A stretch of 64,000 nucleotides of DNA from Ancylostoma caninum (Eukaryota; Nematoda; Chromadorea; Rhabditida; Ancylostomatidae), in contig JBAJFG010000290.1 in NCBI GenBank assembly GCA_037903475.1, forward strand, positions 496,001 through 560,000. The letters run 5' to 3'. Both the position numbers and the translations under genes were made by a program. Shown here one piece after another: positions 39,501-48,151 of this stretch; position 1 is the stretch's first letter; each line of letters opens with the position of its first letter. The notes beneath the pieces are model-generated. The model was not told where the DNA came from. It ran no database searches and was given only the letters and a program-made list of their open reading frames with translations.

Positions 39501-42500
39501 CAGAAAAGCTCTAGATATAGCATAACAGCAGCATTGTTTACGACGCGGGCGGCGCGGTTGCGCTGCGCCTTCTCGAGGCCGCACATGGGCCACCACCATT
39601 GCCGTCCACTGTACGTAGAACACTACTACTATTAATCTTCATGTTCTTTCTTCTGTGAACCTGGACATTCTGAAATACTGCATTGAGCTTGTAGAACATA
39701 CAGAAATTGTTTCCTAGAACATATATGACACAGATTTTAAAAGACTGTCAGCCACTTTTAGGGCTTTGAAGACGACGGTTACGTCGAAACGTAGGGCAAA
39801 ATAATAAGCAAATATATTCACTAACAAGCTGGTAGAGCTCAATGCACTATGAATTTACTACTATTATTATTATCTCTGAGCAGTTTGAGCGGCCGCGTCA
39901 AGCAATCAAGTGTAGCCCTTCGGCAAGTTCTTTCCTATTGTTACTCAGACAAACCTCCGCTGGTGCACGCACCTGCTTGGAGTCGATGCCCTGGGAGGCG
40001 ACCCTTGCTTCGCTTCGCCAGGAGCAGTAAGAAATAGTACTGTTGACAAACGCAAGTCGGTGAAGTCGCTAACTTCTACCGGAGCAAAACTCCGCTAAAC
40101 GCGTGGCAGATGAGAGATGGCTTTTCAGTGACGTAGACGACGAGAAACGTTCGCTCTGCGGGCACCAGAACATATCTTCACTAGTAACAAATACGAAGCG
40201 ACATCACTGAGACTCCTCCGGTCGGTTTTGCCAGCAAGTTCGATTTCTGAAAACGGGGAAACTATTTTCGACAATCGCTGGCCCCCAAACAATGAGCGAC
40301 TATAGCGGTTACTTTTGCAGAAGTGGTGATGTGGCCACATTCCAAGCTAAGGTGGAACCTCGTCGTTAAAACTTTCAAATTTCTTGTCGAGCTTGACCAG
40401 CATCCGGTATTGACTGATTGTGACGTCATAGCTGGACGCGCGCGGCGGCGTGAAAAGAGGTGCGCTGCTGGGCTGTGATTGGTCGATTCATGTACGCGTC
40501 GCGGCTGCAGCGTTTGAAGGTACAACCAGTGCTGCGAGGAAATGAGCAAGTGTTCTCAGCTTGAGTGGGACAGATGAATGCAATCGGAACCAACAGACAG
40601 TGGGAAAGTGGTCAACGACGTAGTGTAATGCGTCTAATTTGGAGGAATAAACTAGATTTAAGAGGCATACGCGTGCGGCACGGCCGCGTCGCGGCGTACG
40701 TCTTGATAGTCCACCGGGCGCGCGCATAGAGTTCACTTGCCGAGTGCCATTCTCGCTAGTCCAGGAGGCTTACTTGCACAGCCAGCGCGATTATTGCGCG
40801 CACAGCGAGGGTTTGACTATGTACATAATATCCAGCTGATACCTCTTGATTTCTCAAGTATTATCTTCCTCTTGAGAGGATTCTCGATGTGGCTGTGTAA
40901 GACAGTGTCTTCAAAATTTGGAGTGTAATCCCGGGTACGTATGCGGTGCCTGGAGAAGCTGTTTTCAGAGTGGGCTTACATGGAATGCCCAACTGTGGTC
41001 GTCGGGCTTTTTTCTTCAGCGATACTCCATTTCCTTCACCGTATGGCTGACCACATCCCTACCCATCCCATACCCTTGCCATTCCATCCACTGAACCTCA
41101 ACCCCACGTAATAAACTATTGTTTTGCAGCTTTCATTTGCACTCTTTCTTCCTCTTTGTAGATAAAAGCTAGCAATTTCGAAATGTTTACTCTCTTTCCT
41201 AGCATTAAAAATGCACATAAAATCCGTTGACCTTGGCTAATAAATGATTCAATCTACATGCAGATAGTATCAACACGAACAACGAACGAAATCCTGCAGA
41301 ATCCCTTGTTTGCTTGCACTACCTGACGACAAATAGCAAGACTGATAACAACGTATACTCTAAGAGGGTAATGACCACTTGTACTTGATGAGTGTGCCTC
41401 TATACCCAGCACCTCTCTGAATGATAGACCGGGACATTTGTATGTCATGTTATTATACGTGCTTTGTTGTAGTAGATGTTTTCTAGCTATAAGTGGTAAC
41501 CGCGTAGATATTTCGTCGCTTTTCTTGCTATTATTTGTTTTGCTAGGGAAGATAGTTACAGAAACACCACAGAGAAAAGGAGCTCGGAAAAATGCATAGA
41601 AACTGGAGAGAAAGGAGAAAAATAGGCAATATCCACTATTCAACAATGATAGCTTTTGAAACGATCCAGCCCACACGTACGTGAGGTTATCTGCATCCAG
41701 TTGCTACCCAAGGGTAATATTACCCGTGTGCCATTGACGATTTACCCAACAAAGTACTAACCTGTTTTCGAGTACAAGTGGATGTGCGTCCGTCAAGCCC
41801 TTCAGTAGGCTATGGGCCTTAACGGCTGGAGTAACAACAGTAGGATCATCCTAACCCACAATGTCGACGAAATTGTCGTGCTACTTTCGAGAGGAAAAGT
41901 ATGAACAACAGACGGCGTAAGTCCGCGATGTCGCGTTGCAAAGACAAACAACCGCTGCGGGACCGTAGTATGTTTTCTTCCATGCTAGACCAATCCCTTC
42001 TGGACACTTTGTGTACTCAGATGCGACTATAGCACCGCTGCGGAGTATAAACGCAGCGTAAAACTACTTTTGGCAGTCGCGGTATCATCATTGTGAAATA
42101 CGCGTGGCCCACTGTCACACGCATTTGGTAAAGATGACCCTAAAATTGTCGTGAACGCTGCTTTGCCTAAGACAAATACACATTCTAGGTAAAAATTTCA
42201 GGATACTGTGGTGTTTATACTTTTTTCAGCAAGCTCCTCTCCATTTCCTTCAATGAGTGCATGTACTGGGACGAAAACAAGTCTGTGAATGTGATTCTGT
42301 TCGACAGAGTAAATCGTAGACCTGTGGAAAGAAAGGTAAATCATAATGCACTTTGCTAAACTCCCACTTCATCAAAAAGTAATTTGTCAGGTGACCTCAG
42401 ACGCGTTTTTCACCTTCCACCACGCGAACGCCTTCGAGAAAGACGGTTTCATCGTCGTGGACTACTGCAAGTACGACAATCCTGGAAACTTTGATGATCT

Positions 42501-44774
42501 GCTGCTGGAGCACATGCGCAGTGGTTCTTTTATAGCCAAGGTAAGCGGGGGGGGGGCCCCCCCCCCAGTCGATACTAAGTCCAATGGGCTACGAGGCTGC
42601 GAGCGGCCGCGGCGCGTAATATTGATTTGGTGCAGACGCCAAGCGTCCGCCCACGCAGTCACAAGGGAAGGATACTATTAATTCCACTGTTTTAGGATGG
42701 AAAATTCCTACCATTTCTGCATCGAATGATTATCCCAATAAATGTGAGTGAAGACAGCCAACCCGGTGACGATCTGCTGTCAAAATGTGAATTTGCCAAC
42801 GGATGTGAGGCAATACTGAGGGAGGATGGCAGCATTCACTGCACGGACACAAGAACCTCCGATATCTGTTTGTGATTTTCTTAAAAGGCACGTGGTGCTT
42901 GGCAAAAAAATTTGTTATACCCATTTCAGCTTTTGAATTTCCTCGTTATTGCTACGATCTGAACATGAAGGAGTATCGTTACGTGTATGGCGCTCACCTC
43001 GGTCACGACAAAGAGGCGAAACACGGCGTAAGTGTGCTAATTTTGGAACTCGATTTATTTCACAGATATTTCAGGAGATATAGGGTACTCTAGCTGTCTC
43101 GGAGCTCGCGCAACCCACATTACTCCGGCGCGGCGCGGTTAGCTCTGGGCAAGGAGCCAGAGGGCGAGTATCGATTGTGTGTCGTGTCGCAGACGACCAG
43201 GGCGCCGCGCCGCGACGGGATACTCTGAGTCGTACGGGCCTCAACAGCTGCAATTTTGTGGAATTTCTTCAATATTGCGAACTTAGAGAATTGCACAGTT
43301 AATTTTTGTCCACAGGACTTGGACCTCATTACCTCAAAAGTCTATAATTATTTGTTTAATTTCATAAGTTGAGAAATCTCAAATCGATCCTAAAGGAAAT
43401 TGCCTTCAAATAAGCAACTACATGAGTGAAAGAAATGGGTTTTCCTACTTCTTAGAGAGCTCCCGCTACCACCACTCAGTGTTTTCTTAGTTTTCCCAGT
43501 AAAATTTAGTAGATGTGGTAATTACAGGTTGTGAAAGTTGATCTGAGCAATGGAAGTAACAAAGTGTGGCAAAAGGACGCCGATGACCAATTGTGTGCTG
43601 AGCCAATCTTGGTAAACAGGCCCGGATATGTGGAGGAGGACGATGGTTTGTAAACATAATCCTTTGATAACAGGTTACTAGGGAAGGGATTAAAGACACG
43701 AAATGGCAGAAATAACCAAAAGAAAACTTCAATGCATTCATTGCCTCTCCCTCTTTAGGATTCATCCACTAGTTTTGGAAATAAAATTCAGTAGAGGTCT
43801 TGCACTTAAAGGTATAGTCGCACCTCAGAGTCATTCCTAAGATTCTCACATAACAAGAATCCCCAGGAGCTGCTGATCACTGTGCTATACGTGACTCCGT
43901 GCAAAGCTGCCCCAATAAACACTTTGAGCCCTTTCCGTGAGGAATTCGTGGGCGGAGTCAACTGGACGGACGAGTTTTCTGAATAATGTAATCCCGGAAG
44001 CACACCTTCTGAATAAATAACTCGAACTGCTCTTTGGAAATCCTCGTCACCCGTTCTTCAATAAGATAGAATGTGCGCTCTACGTGTGACCAGCAGGAAA
44101 GTACATAATGCGGAAACCTCATACCCTGGCCTTGACTCCGCCCACAATCTCCCCGGAAGCTGTGGCTCGAAAAGTGATTTTTCGGCAGTTTTGCGCGAAA
44201 TCACGTATACTATCGTAACCAGCAGTTTCTGGAGATTCTTTTACTATGTAAGTCTCGAAAGTGACCCTGATGTGGGATGATGCCTTTGAAGGAAAGTTTT
44301 TTTTAACCAGTAAAGAGGTTCACGACCGGATATTTTGGTCTGATTTCTGTACTAGCTCGCATAGATTACTTCGCTTCTTCATCAAATTCACATAATTTTA
44401 CGAAGTTTCCTGCAAAAAAAATTATGGATATATAGGACCACTTCCTCCGAAAAGTCTGTCCTTCGCATTTTATTAAGTTCATCACAGCTCTACCATTTAT
44501 TTCATCACATTTGCTAGGAAATTGCATAGCTATTCGAAAAAGACCGTGGTTCAATGGCAGCTGAACAAGAGCATGCTTGAAACTATCTCCAGTACAAAAT
44601 TGAGCTCGTTCAGGTGTTCTCCTTGTTCCGGTAGTCACGACAAACGAAAACGACACACCTTATGTTGTGGTGCTGAACGCGCAAAGCATGGAGGAGCTGG
44701 CTCGTTTCCTCATTCCTCAGTCGAGAATTCCTCTCGGATTCCATGCTCACTATGTGTCACGACCTAAATTGTAA
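27589..44774 (+). CDS. Carotenoid oxygenase (BCO/RPE65 family), BCO-B
   Basis: Twelve exons: 27589-27655, 28481-28614, 28673-28797, 38090-38231, 38294-38447, 38503-38665, 42230-42335, 42391-42540, 42696-42867, 42930-43027, 43528-43645, 44614-44774; 529 residues. It is the tandem paralogue of BCO-A: coding exons 2-12 have exactly the same lengths, and only exon 1 differs, by one codon. The iron ligands are kept: AHCH (H173), YHSFG (H236), FHHANAFE (about H307) and PLGFH (H520). An AATAAA signal lies at 44787-44792. Intron 3 (9.3 kb) holds three antisense peptide genes; intron 6 (3.6 kb) holds two MITEs. The same reaction class is expected, but substrate and tissue may differ from BCO-A. The CTAG acceptor at 27570 suggests trans-splicing or a 5' non-coding exon. 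Confidence 0.93.
28083..28279. mobile_element. Hairpin MITE in BCO-B intron 1
   Basis: The left arm (CGTCTGGTGTGCCGCGCCGC) and right arm (GCGACGCGGCTGACCAGACG) are imperfect inverted repeats. Inner inverted pairs CAGTGCGGCAGACCA and TGGTCTGCCGCGCTG sit around an AT-rich centre. There is no coding potential. Confidence 0.65.
29280..29560 (-). repeat. Relative of the Helitron minisatellite
   Basis: Read on the minus strand, TTATTGATTTTATCGATTTTT and repeated CGCTGAACACGAA-type phrases match units of the 45.3-46.0 kb array. It lies in BCO-B intron 3. Confidence 0.55.
30385..30600 (-). mobile_element. LINE fragment (3' end of reverse-transcriptase ORF)
   Basis: On the minus strand the translation contains an RWFGHLCRM-like stretch (typical W-x-GH-x2-RM motif downstream of LINE reverse transcriptases), followed by an RLPYQLL stretch and a basic segment. 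It has frameshifts and stops, and lies in BCO-B intron 3 just 3' of the first nested peptide gene. Confidence 0.55.
30799..31082 (-). CDS. Small secreted Cys-rich peptide precursor, paralogue 3
   Basis: Two exons on the minus strand, 31082-30986 and 30917-30799, joined in phase 1 to give 71 residues. The signal peptide begins MFFFVFRLLLVFALLGA. The core 22-DPCKGCTPRKP-32 continues to CCNGPYGRCC with spacing C-x2-C-x7-CC-x6-CC, and a furin-type basic site RRKR ends at residue 50. The tail (residues 51-71) lacks the DVEPIDF repeats of paralogue 1. AATAAA overlaps the stop codon region (30798-30803 on the plus strand). I do not recognise the family; the signal peptide plus dibasic site suggest a processed secreted peptide. 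It is nested antisense in BCO-B intron 3. Confidence 0.78.
31114..31121 (-). promoter_or_regulatory. TATA box of peptide paralogue 3
   Basis: TATAAAAA on the minus strand, 31 bp upstream of the ATG. It is followed by a GCGCGCTGTCAG element matching GTGCACTGTCAG of paralogue 2. Confidence 0.6.
31690..31965 (+). repeat. Partial Helitron-family repeat
   Basis: It shares CGCAGAGGGTTAACC, GGCC/GACCAAATTTTG and GGTCATAGGCT-type phrases with the Helitron 5' part at 45.19-45.29 kb. About two minisatellite units follow (GATTTTATTGATTTTTC, GTCTACTGGGGTTTTCC, ACGCTGAACACG). It lies in BCO-B intron 3. Confidence 0.65.
33990..34265 (-). CDS. Small secreted Cys-rich peptide precursor, paralogue 2
   Basis: Two exons on the minus strand, 34265-34169 and 34102-33990, give 69 residues. 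The signal peptide MFFFVFRLLLVFALLGAILG is followed by GDPCRECRPRPP and CCRGPSGTCC, then RARKKR ending at residue 50. Spacing is C-x2-C-x7-CC-x6-CC, identical to both neighbours. The tail is short, beginning DMEPFDF, which is one copy of the motif that paralogue 1 repeats. The intron is phase 1 at the same codon as in the other two genes. AATAAA lies about 40 bp past the stop. Function unknown; probably a secreted processed peptide. Confidence 0.8.
34298..34304 (-). promoter_or_regulatory. TATA box of peptide paralogue 2
   Basis: TATAAAA on the minus strand, 32 bp upstream of the ATG, followed by GTGTGCACTGTCAGTCC. The spacing implies a very short 5' leader. Confidence 0.6.
35802..36153 (-). 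CDS. Small secreted Cys-rich peptide precursor, paralogue 1 (acidic repeat tail)
   Basis: Two exons on the minus strand, 36153-36057 and 35989-35802, give 94 residues. The signal peptide is MFFFVFRLLLVIALLGAVLA; the cysteine core 22-DPCNECTPHRP-32 runs on to CCRGRSGTCC; TRKKR ends at residue 50. After this comes an acidic tail of four 11-residue repeats of the type DVEPIDFKSSE, ending EPEE. The cysteine spacing and the intron position (phase 1, after the codon for Pro32) are identical in all three genes. An AATAAA signal lies at about 35773-35778. A likely scheme is signal cleavage, furin-type cleavage after RKKR, and release of a ~30-residue six-Cys peptide. I know of no matching family. Confidence 0.82.
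36186..36192 (-). promoter_or_regulatory. TATA box of peptide paralogue 1
   Basis: TATAAAA on the minus strand, 32 bp upstream of the ATG, followed by CGGCGTGCTGACAGG, a diverged form of the element behind the other two TATA boxes. Confidence 0.6.
36815..37070 (-). repeat. Relative of the Helitron minisatellite
   Basis: Minus-strand phrases TTGATTTATCGAT and GTTCAGCGTATT-type sequence, spaced as in the 45-kb array. Related AATCAATA and ATCAATAAGTCAATAG fragments continue near 37690-37925. Confidence 0.5.
38830..39125. repeat. Dispersed repeat shared with 8359-8650
   Basis: Collinear with the 8.4-kb copy through GCAGATTCTGCATCT, GACATGTGAAGCCGTTGAT, CTTATCGATTGAA, GCCGTGGCAGGCAGCCAGC and a TTCAAAAATGG stretch. 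It lies in BCO-B intron 6. Confidence 0.6.
39350..39613. mobile_element. TIR MITE (GTACAGTGRACGGC family), copy 1
   Basis: The ends ACAGTGAACGGCAATGACGG and CCACCATTGCCGTCCACTGT are inverted repeats that continue inward (GTGGCCCATCTGCGACCTCGAG against CTCGAGGCCGCACATGGGCCAC). TA lies next to both ends. A second copy is at 49227-49493. Confidence 0.75.
40441..40715. mobile_element. GC-ended MITE, family of three (copy 2, inverted)
   Basis: Reverse-complement relative of the elements at 20677-20947 and 59407-59678, sharing CTGTGATTGGTCGATTCA, CGTCGCGGCTGCAG, GGCCACTTTCCCACTG-type and GCGGCGTACGTCTTGA segments. It is more diverged than the other two and lies in BCO-B intron 6. Confidence 0.65.
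43075..43235. repeat. GC-rich inverted repeat in BCO-B intron 10
   Basis: The segment runs from AGGGTACTCTAGC to GGGATACTCTGAG, with CGGCGCGGCGCGG near one end and GGCGCCGCGCCGCG near the other. It looks like a short MITE. Confidence 0.5.
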
Positions 44775-45117
44775 TTATTAATCACCAATAAACAATCTTT
44801 TCGAGGTTACTGTTCCTGCTTTGATGATCACTATCTCAATCATTAAAAGAGGACTAGAACTTCTTTAAAAACAACTCTTGGAAAATGAATTCACGTCGCT
44901 CTAACGTATTTTACCAAGTAACACTCGAAAATATTGAAATGAGGAAGGACGAGAACATGATTGTGCACTAGAAATGAGGTCTTTTCCTACTGCATTCAAG
45001 CAGCAGATAGAATAAGAAATTTTCTTGTGACTTTTTGAGTTCTGGCATCAATTTCCATGTTCTTTCTTCTTTAAACCTGGGCATTGCGTTGTGATCTTCT
45101 CTATTATTATTCATTTA

Positions 45118-46411
45118 TCTGTATATATAAAGTAGAATGTCTGTGCGTGTGTGTGTGTGTGTGTATGTATGTATGTTCCTTATATGTAGAAATCGCAGAG
45201 GGTTAACCGATCGGGACCAAACTTTGCACACATACCCATCAAAAGCCGGCGGAGGTTTTAGGCTACTTTCCTCTAGGAAATATCGATTGATTTATCGATT
45301 ATATCGATTTTATTGATTCTTCGCTATTTTTGGTCAGGGGTCAGTGGGGACACGTACACTGGGGTATCCCAATACGCTGAACACGAATATGGCAATCACT
45401 TTGCACGAAACTATCGATTTATCGATTTTATTGATTTTTCGCTATTTTTCCCCAGGAGTCGATGAGGATATGCCTACTGGGGTTTCTCAATGCGCTGAAC
45501 ATGAATATGGTAACCGCTCGCACGAAAATATCGATTTATCGATTTTATTGATTTTCCGCCATTCTTGCCCATGGGGCGACAGACAGATGTCTACTGGAGT
45601 TCATAAATACGCTGAACACGAATACAACAAACATTCCGCACGAACTACCGATTTATCGATTTCATCGATCTTTTCCATTTTCGTTTGGGGACAGTCAAGG
45701 ACATGTGTACTGTGGTTTTCCAGTACGCTGAACACAGAATGATGATAACCATTTTGCACAAAATATCGATCTATCGGTTTTATTGATTTTTCGCTGTTTT
45801 CGCCCATGGATCGGTTGAGACGTGTCTACTGGGATATTTCAATACGTTGAACACAAATACGGCAATTGTTTTGCACGGATATATCGGTTCACTAATGTCT
45901 TCTGTTCTTTTCCTGCTTCTGAAAATTGGCAAAATGTGCTTGCTGGATCAATCGAACACGTTAAACATCTAAGCACGAATATGGCCACTGTTTTCCACGA
46001 ATTTGTCATCGAAATAACTTTACTGACACTGACGTTTCACTTACGGGATTACTTGAGGGGAGGGGTTACAGGGCTTTCACTCCAAAGTAGACATCGCGTT
46101 GGAGACACGCGCGCGCTGATCCATTCCACAGATCAAATTCTCAGTTGAAAGGCTACGCCCGAACCGCTAAAAACCATTCCCACGTAGCCCTTCGATTGAG
46201 ATTTTGATCTTTGGAATGGATCAGCTTGCACGCGTGTCTCCAACGCGATGTTTACTCGGAGGGGAATGCCCTGTACCTGAGCATCGCTAATGTGCTCACC
46301 ACCAAAGTTATGGGTATTTCCAATGATTTTACCAGCAATGGCAATTGTTCTCATCAATGTGAGAAAGCCGGCGTTGTAAAACACCCGAGCGAAGCCGGGT
46401 ATGCCGTCTAG
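45118..46411 (+). mobile_element. Non-autonomous Helitron with internal minisatellite
   Basis: The left end is TCTGTATATATAAAGTAGAA directly after an A, and the right end is a hairpin (ACCCG-AGCGAAGC-CGGGT) followed 8 nt later by CTAG, directly before a T. This is the classic Helitron layout: 5' TC, 3' hairpin plus CTRR, insertion between A and T. Inside are a GT microsatellite (about 45145), about six ~117-bp minisatellite units, and a subterminal inverted repeat (CGCGTTGGAGACACGCG at 46090 and CGCGTGTCTCCAACGCG at 46231). No Rep or helicase sequence is present, so mobilisation would need an autonomous partner. Confidence 0.82.
45295..46000 (+). repeat. ~117-bp minisatellite inside the Helitron
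   Basis: About six units share TATCGATTTATCGATTTTATTGATTTTTCGC, a GCCCAGGGGTCGGTGAGGAC-like stretch, TGTCTACTGGGGTTTCCCA and ACGCTGAACACGAATATGG (described from conserved pieces). The CGCTGAACA phrase recurs at about 45373, 45494, 45610, 45728 and 45846; the last unit is decayed. Confidence 0.8.
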
Positions 46412-47593
46412 TTTATCTATAACCTGACACTTTGACTTAATCGTCGTCTTCGGAGGCCTAAAAGTAGTTGTTGGTTCTTGATAGTTTTTGAACTGTCTTT
46501 CTTTACCTCCCTAGAACGAGGACATTTTAAAGGTAGTCCAGAAGAAATAGTACGCTTTAATAGTAGTGACCGCATGTGAGTGACCGCCTTATATTCCAAA
46601 ACCAGTAAAAACTAAGGCGAACGTTAACACAATCATTAAAAAATCAGCGATAAGTAGTCAGATAGCGCTATTTCAGGAGTGTATTGAGTAAGTACATAGT
46701 TCTCATTGTCAGGCCTATAATTATAGTCATGTCACTGAAACGACGTACCGCTCCTAAGTTAGGTTACCTACATAAAAACATATTGAACAGTACACTAGAG
46801 GCTGGTTTAGAAAAAAAGGAGTAGGACTTCAGCCTTTGCTGCTCCTGTTGGCGTAGGTGCTAATAGGACTTTAAGAGGGACTAGCAATCTAATCAGCTGA
46901 TCAACCGCAATACTTGCCCTCTTGTTTCCCTAGCTTCCATTATCTTCCCCTCTAATGTTTTCGTCAAGTAACGGCGGAAAACACGTCACAAGTCACATCA
47001 GAACAGAAGAAAACAAAATCATCGCAAGCTTGCTAACCGTTTATGTTATGGAAAATTAACTACTGCTTGCCGTTGAGACGAAATTCCTTCAGAAACCTTC
47101 CCCTCATTATATGTTGTTTCTTACAATAGAAGTGCACGAGGCTAACCCCGGGGATCGAAGCGAAACATCCACTTGTCGAAGCATTGTCTAAGATGATGTT
47201 GATGTATACATATCATTGTTGCCCAATGGTCCTGATGTCCCTGGTGGAGTGGGTGCTAATCGGACGATCAGGAGAGTGCGCCAAAAATTTCTATATTGCA
47301 CTGCCATAGGACTTCATGTAGAGCTGGGATTTATAAAACTTTGACCACTCAAAGCAACTGTGATTACCTTGATTACCTTTCCTGGGACCACGGAGTGTTT
47401 AAAGACCCACTTTTGAATAACTTGGTTTCCTTTGATTATGAGATGAGGGGAGAAGGTAAACTTCAGGGGTTAATGCGATTACCACGGGTAAACTCAATGA
47501 TGAATGCCATCCCAGAACTCTATTGACAGCAACCATCATAGAGCCAAACTCTCCAAAAAAAAACTGTTCCTTTGTCTACGGGGGTTATTTGAG

Positions 47594-47745
47594 GTGCTGA
47601 ACACAAGTATGGTATCCATTTTGCACCGTAACGCCATCTTGGACAGTTGCGGTAGGTGCACGGTAGCATGCTGTGGTGCACCTACCGTAACCCTACAAAA
47701 ATAGCGTTATGGTACAAAATGGATATGATATTCGTATTCAGCGCT
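47594..47745. mobile_element. Hairpin MITE with central perfect palindrome
   Basis: The outer arms (GTGCTGAACACAAGTATGGT against ATTCGTATTCAGCGC) and inner arms (GGTAGGTGCAC against GTGCACCTACC) form a hairpin of about 150 bp. Weaker relatives lie near 50740-50960 and 55340-55570. Confidence 0.65.
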
Positions 47746-48051
47746 CAAATAAACCTTATATGCAAAGTTTCAATCAAGAAAACCTTTCTAAAAGTCTTGG
47801 GCGCGTGGAAAATGAATGACGCCAAAAAGTCTTTGGAGCGCTCTCCTGCGCGCATCAAGACCATTGGGCAAAAATGATGTACATACATTAACGTCGCTTT
47901 AGACAATGTTACCAAAAATGGATGTTTCGATCCCCGGGGTCGTCTTCGTGTAATTCCCTTGTTAGACTCTCCCTACAGTATTCCAGTACAGGACTGCATC
48001 AACAACGAAAGTCAAATAAGCCCGCTATCTACCTGCAAAGTTCCAGGTACC

Positions 48052-48151
48052 TAATCCGCACCAATGGACATAAACCTTATCACCACCCAATAAATTTCTC
48101 ATTGTATGGCTACAAATAACCGGTCCATTACCTTCCCGAGAGTGTGCTGTC
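48052..48151 (+). promoter_or_regulatory. Upstream block of CLEC-2 conserved with CLEC-3
   Basis: Just before the ATG, TCCGCACCAATGGACATAAA, CCTTATCACC, AATAAATTTCTCA and GAGTGTGCTGTC align with the sequence at 58473-58583 before CLEC-3. This marks a duplicated core promoter. The TATAAA of CLEC-3 corresponds to ACAAATAA here. Confidence 0.6.

Larger units (their letters stand above)
44775..48051. other. Intergenic region between BCO-B and CLEC-2
   Basis: No gene is supported. It contains the BCO-B polyadenylation signal (44787-44792), a Helitron (45118-46411) and a hairpin element (47594-47745). Confidence 0.6.

Noticed and set aside
39849..40037. 62-aa frame beginning MNLLLLLLSLSSLSG, resembling a small secreted protein
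   Set aside because: The leucine run comes from a CTA/TTA simple repeat, there is no splice or polyadenylation context, and it sits in repeat-rich BCO-B intron 6 next to a retroelement-like motif.
41254..41676. 140-aa minus-strand open frame in BCO-B intron 6
   Set aside because: No recognisable domain, no paralogue in the window and no splice sites. Its length is possible by chance, or it is a decayed element.
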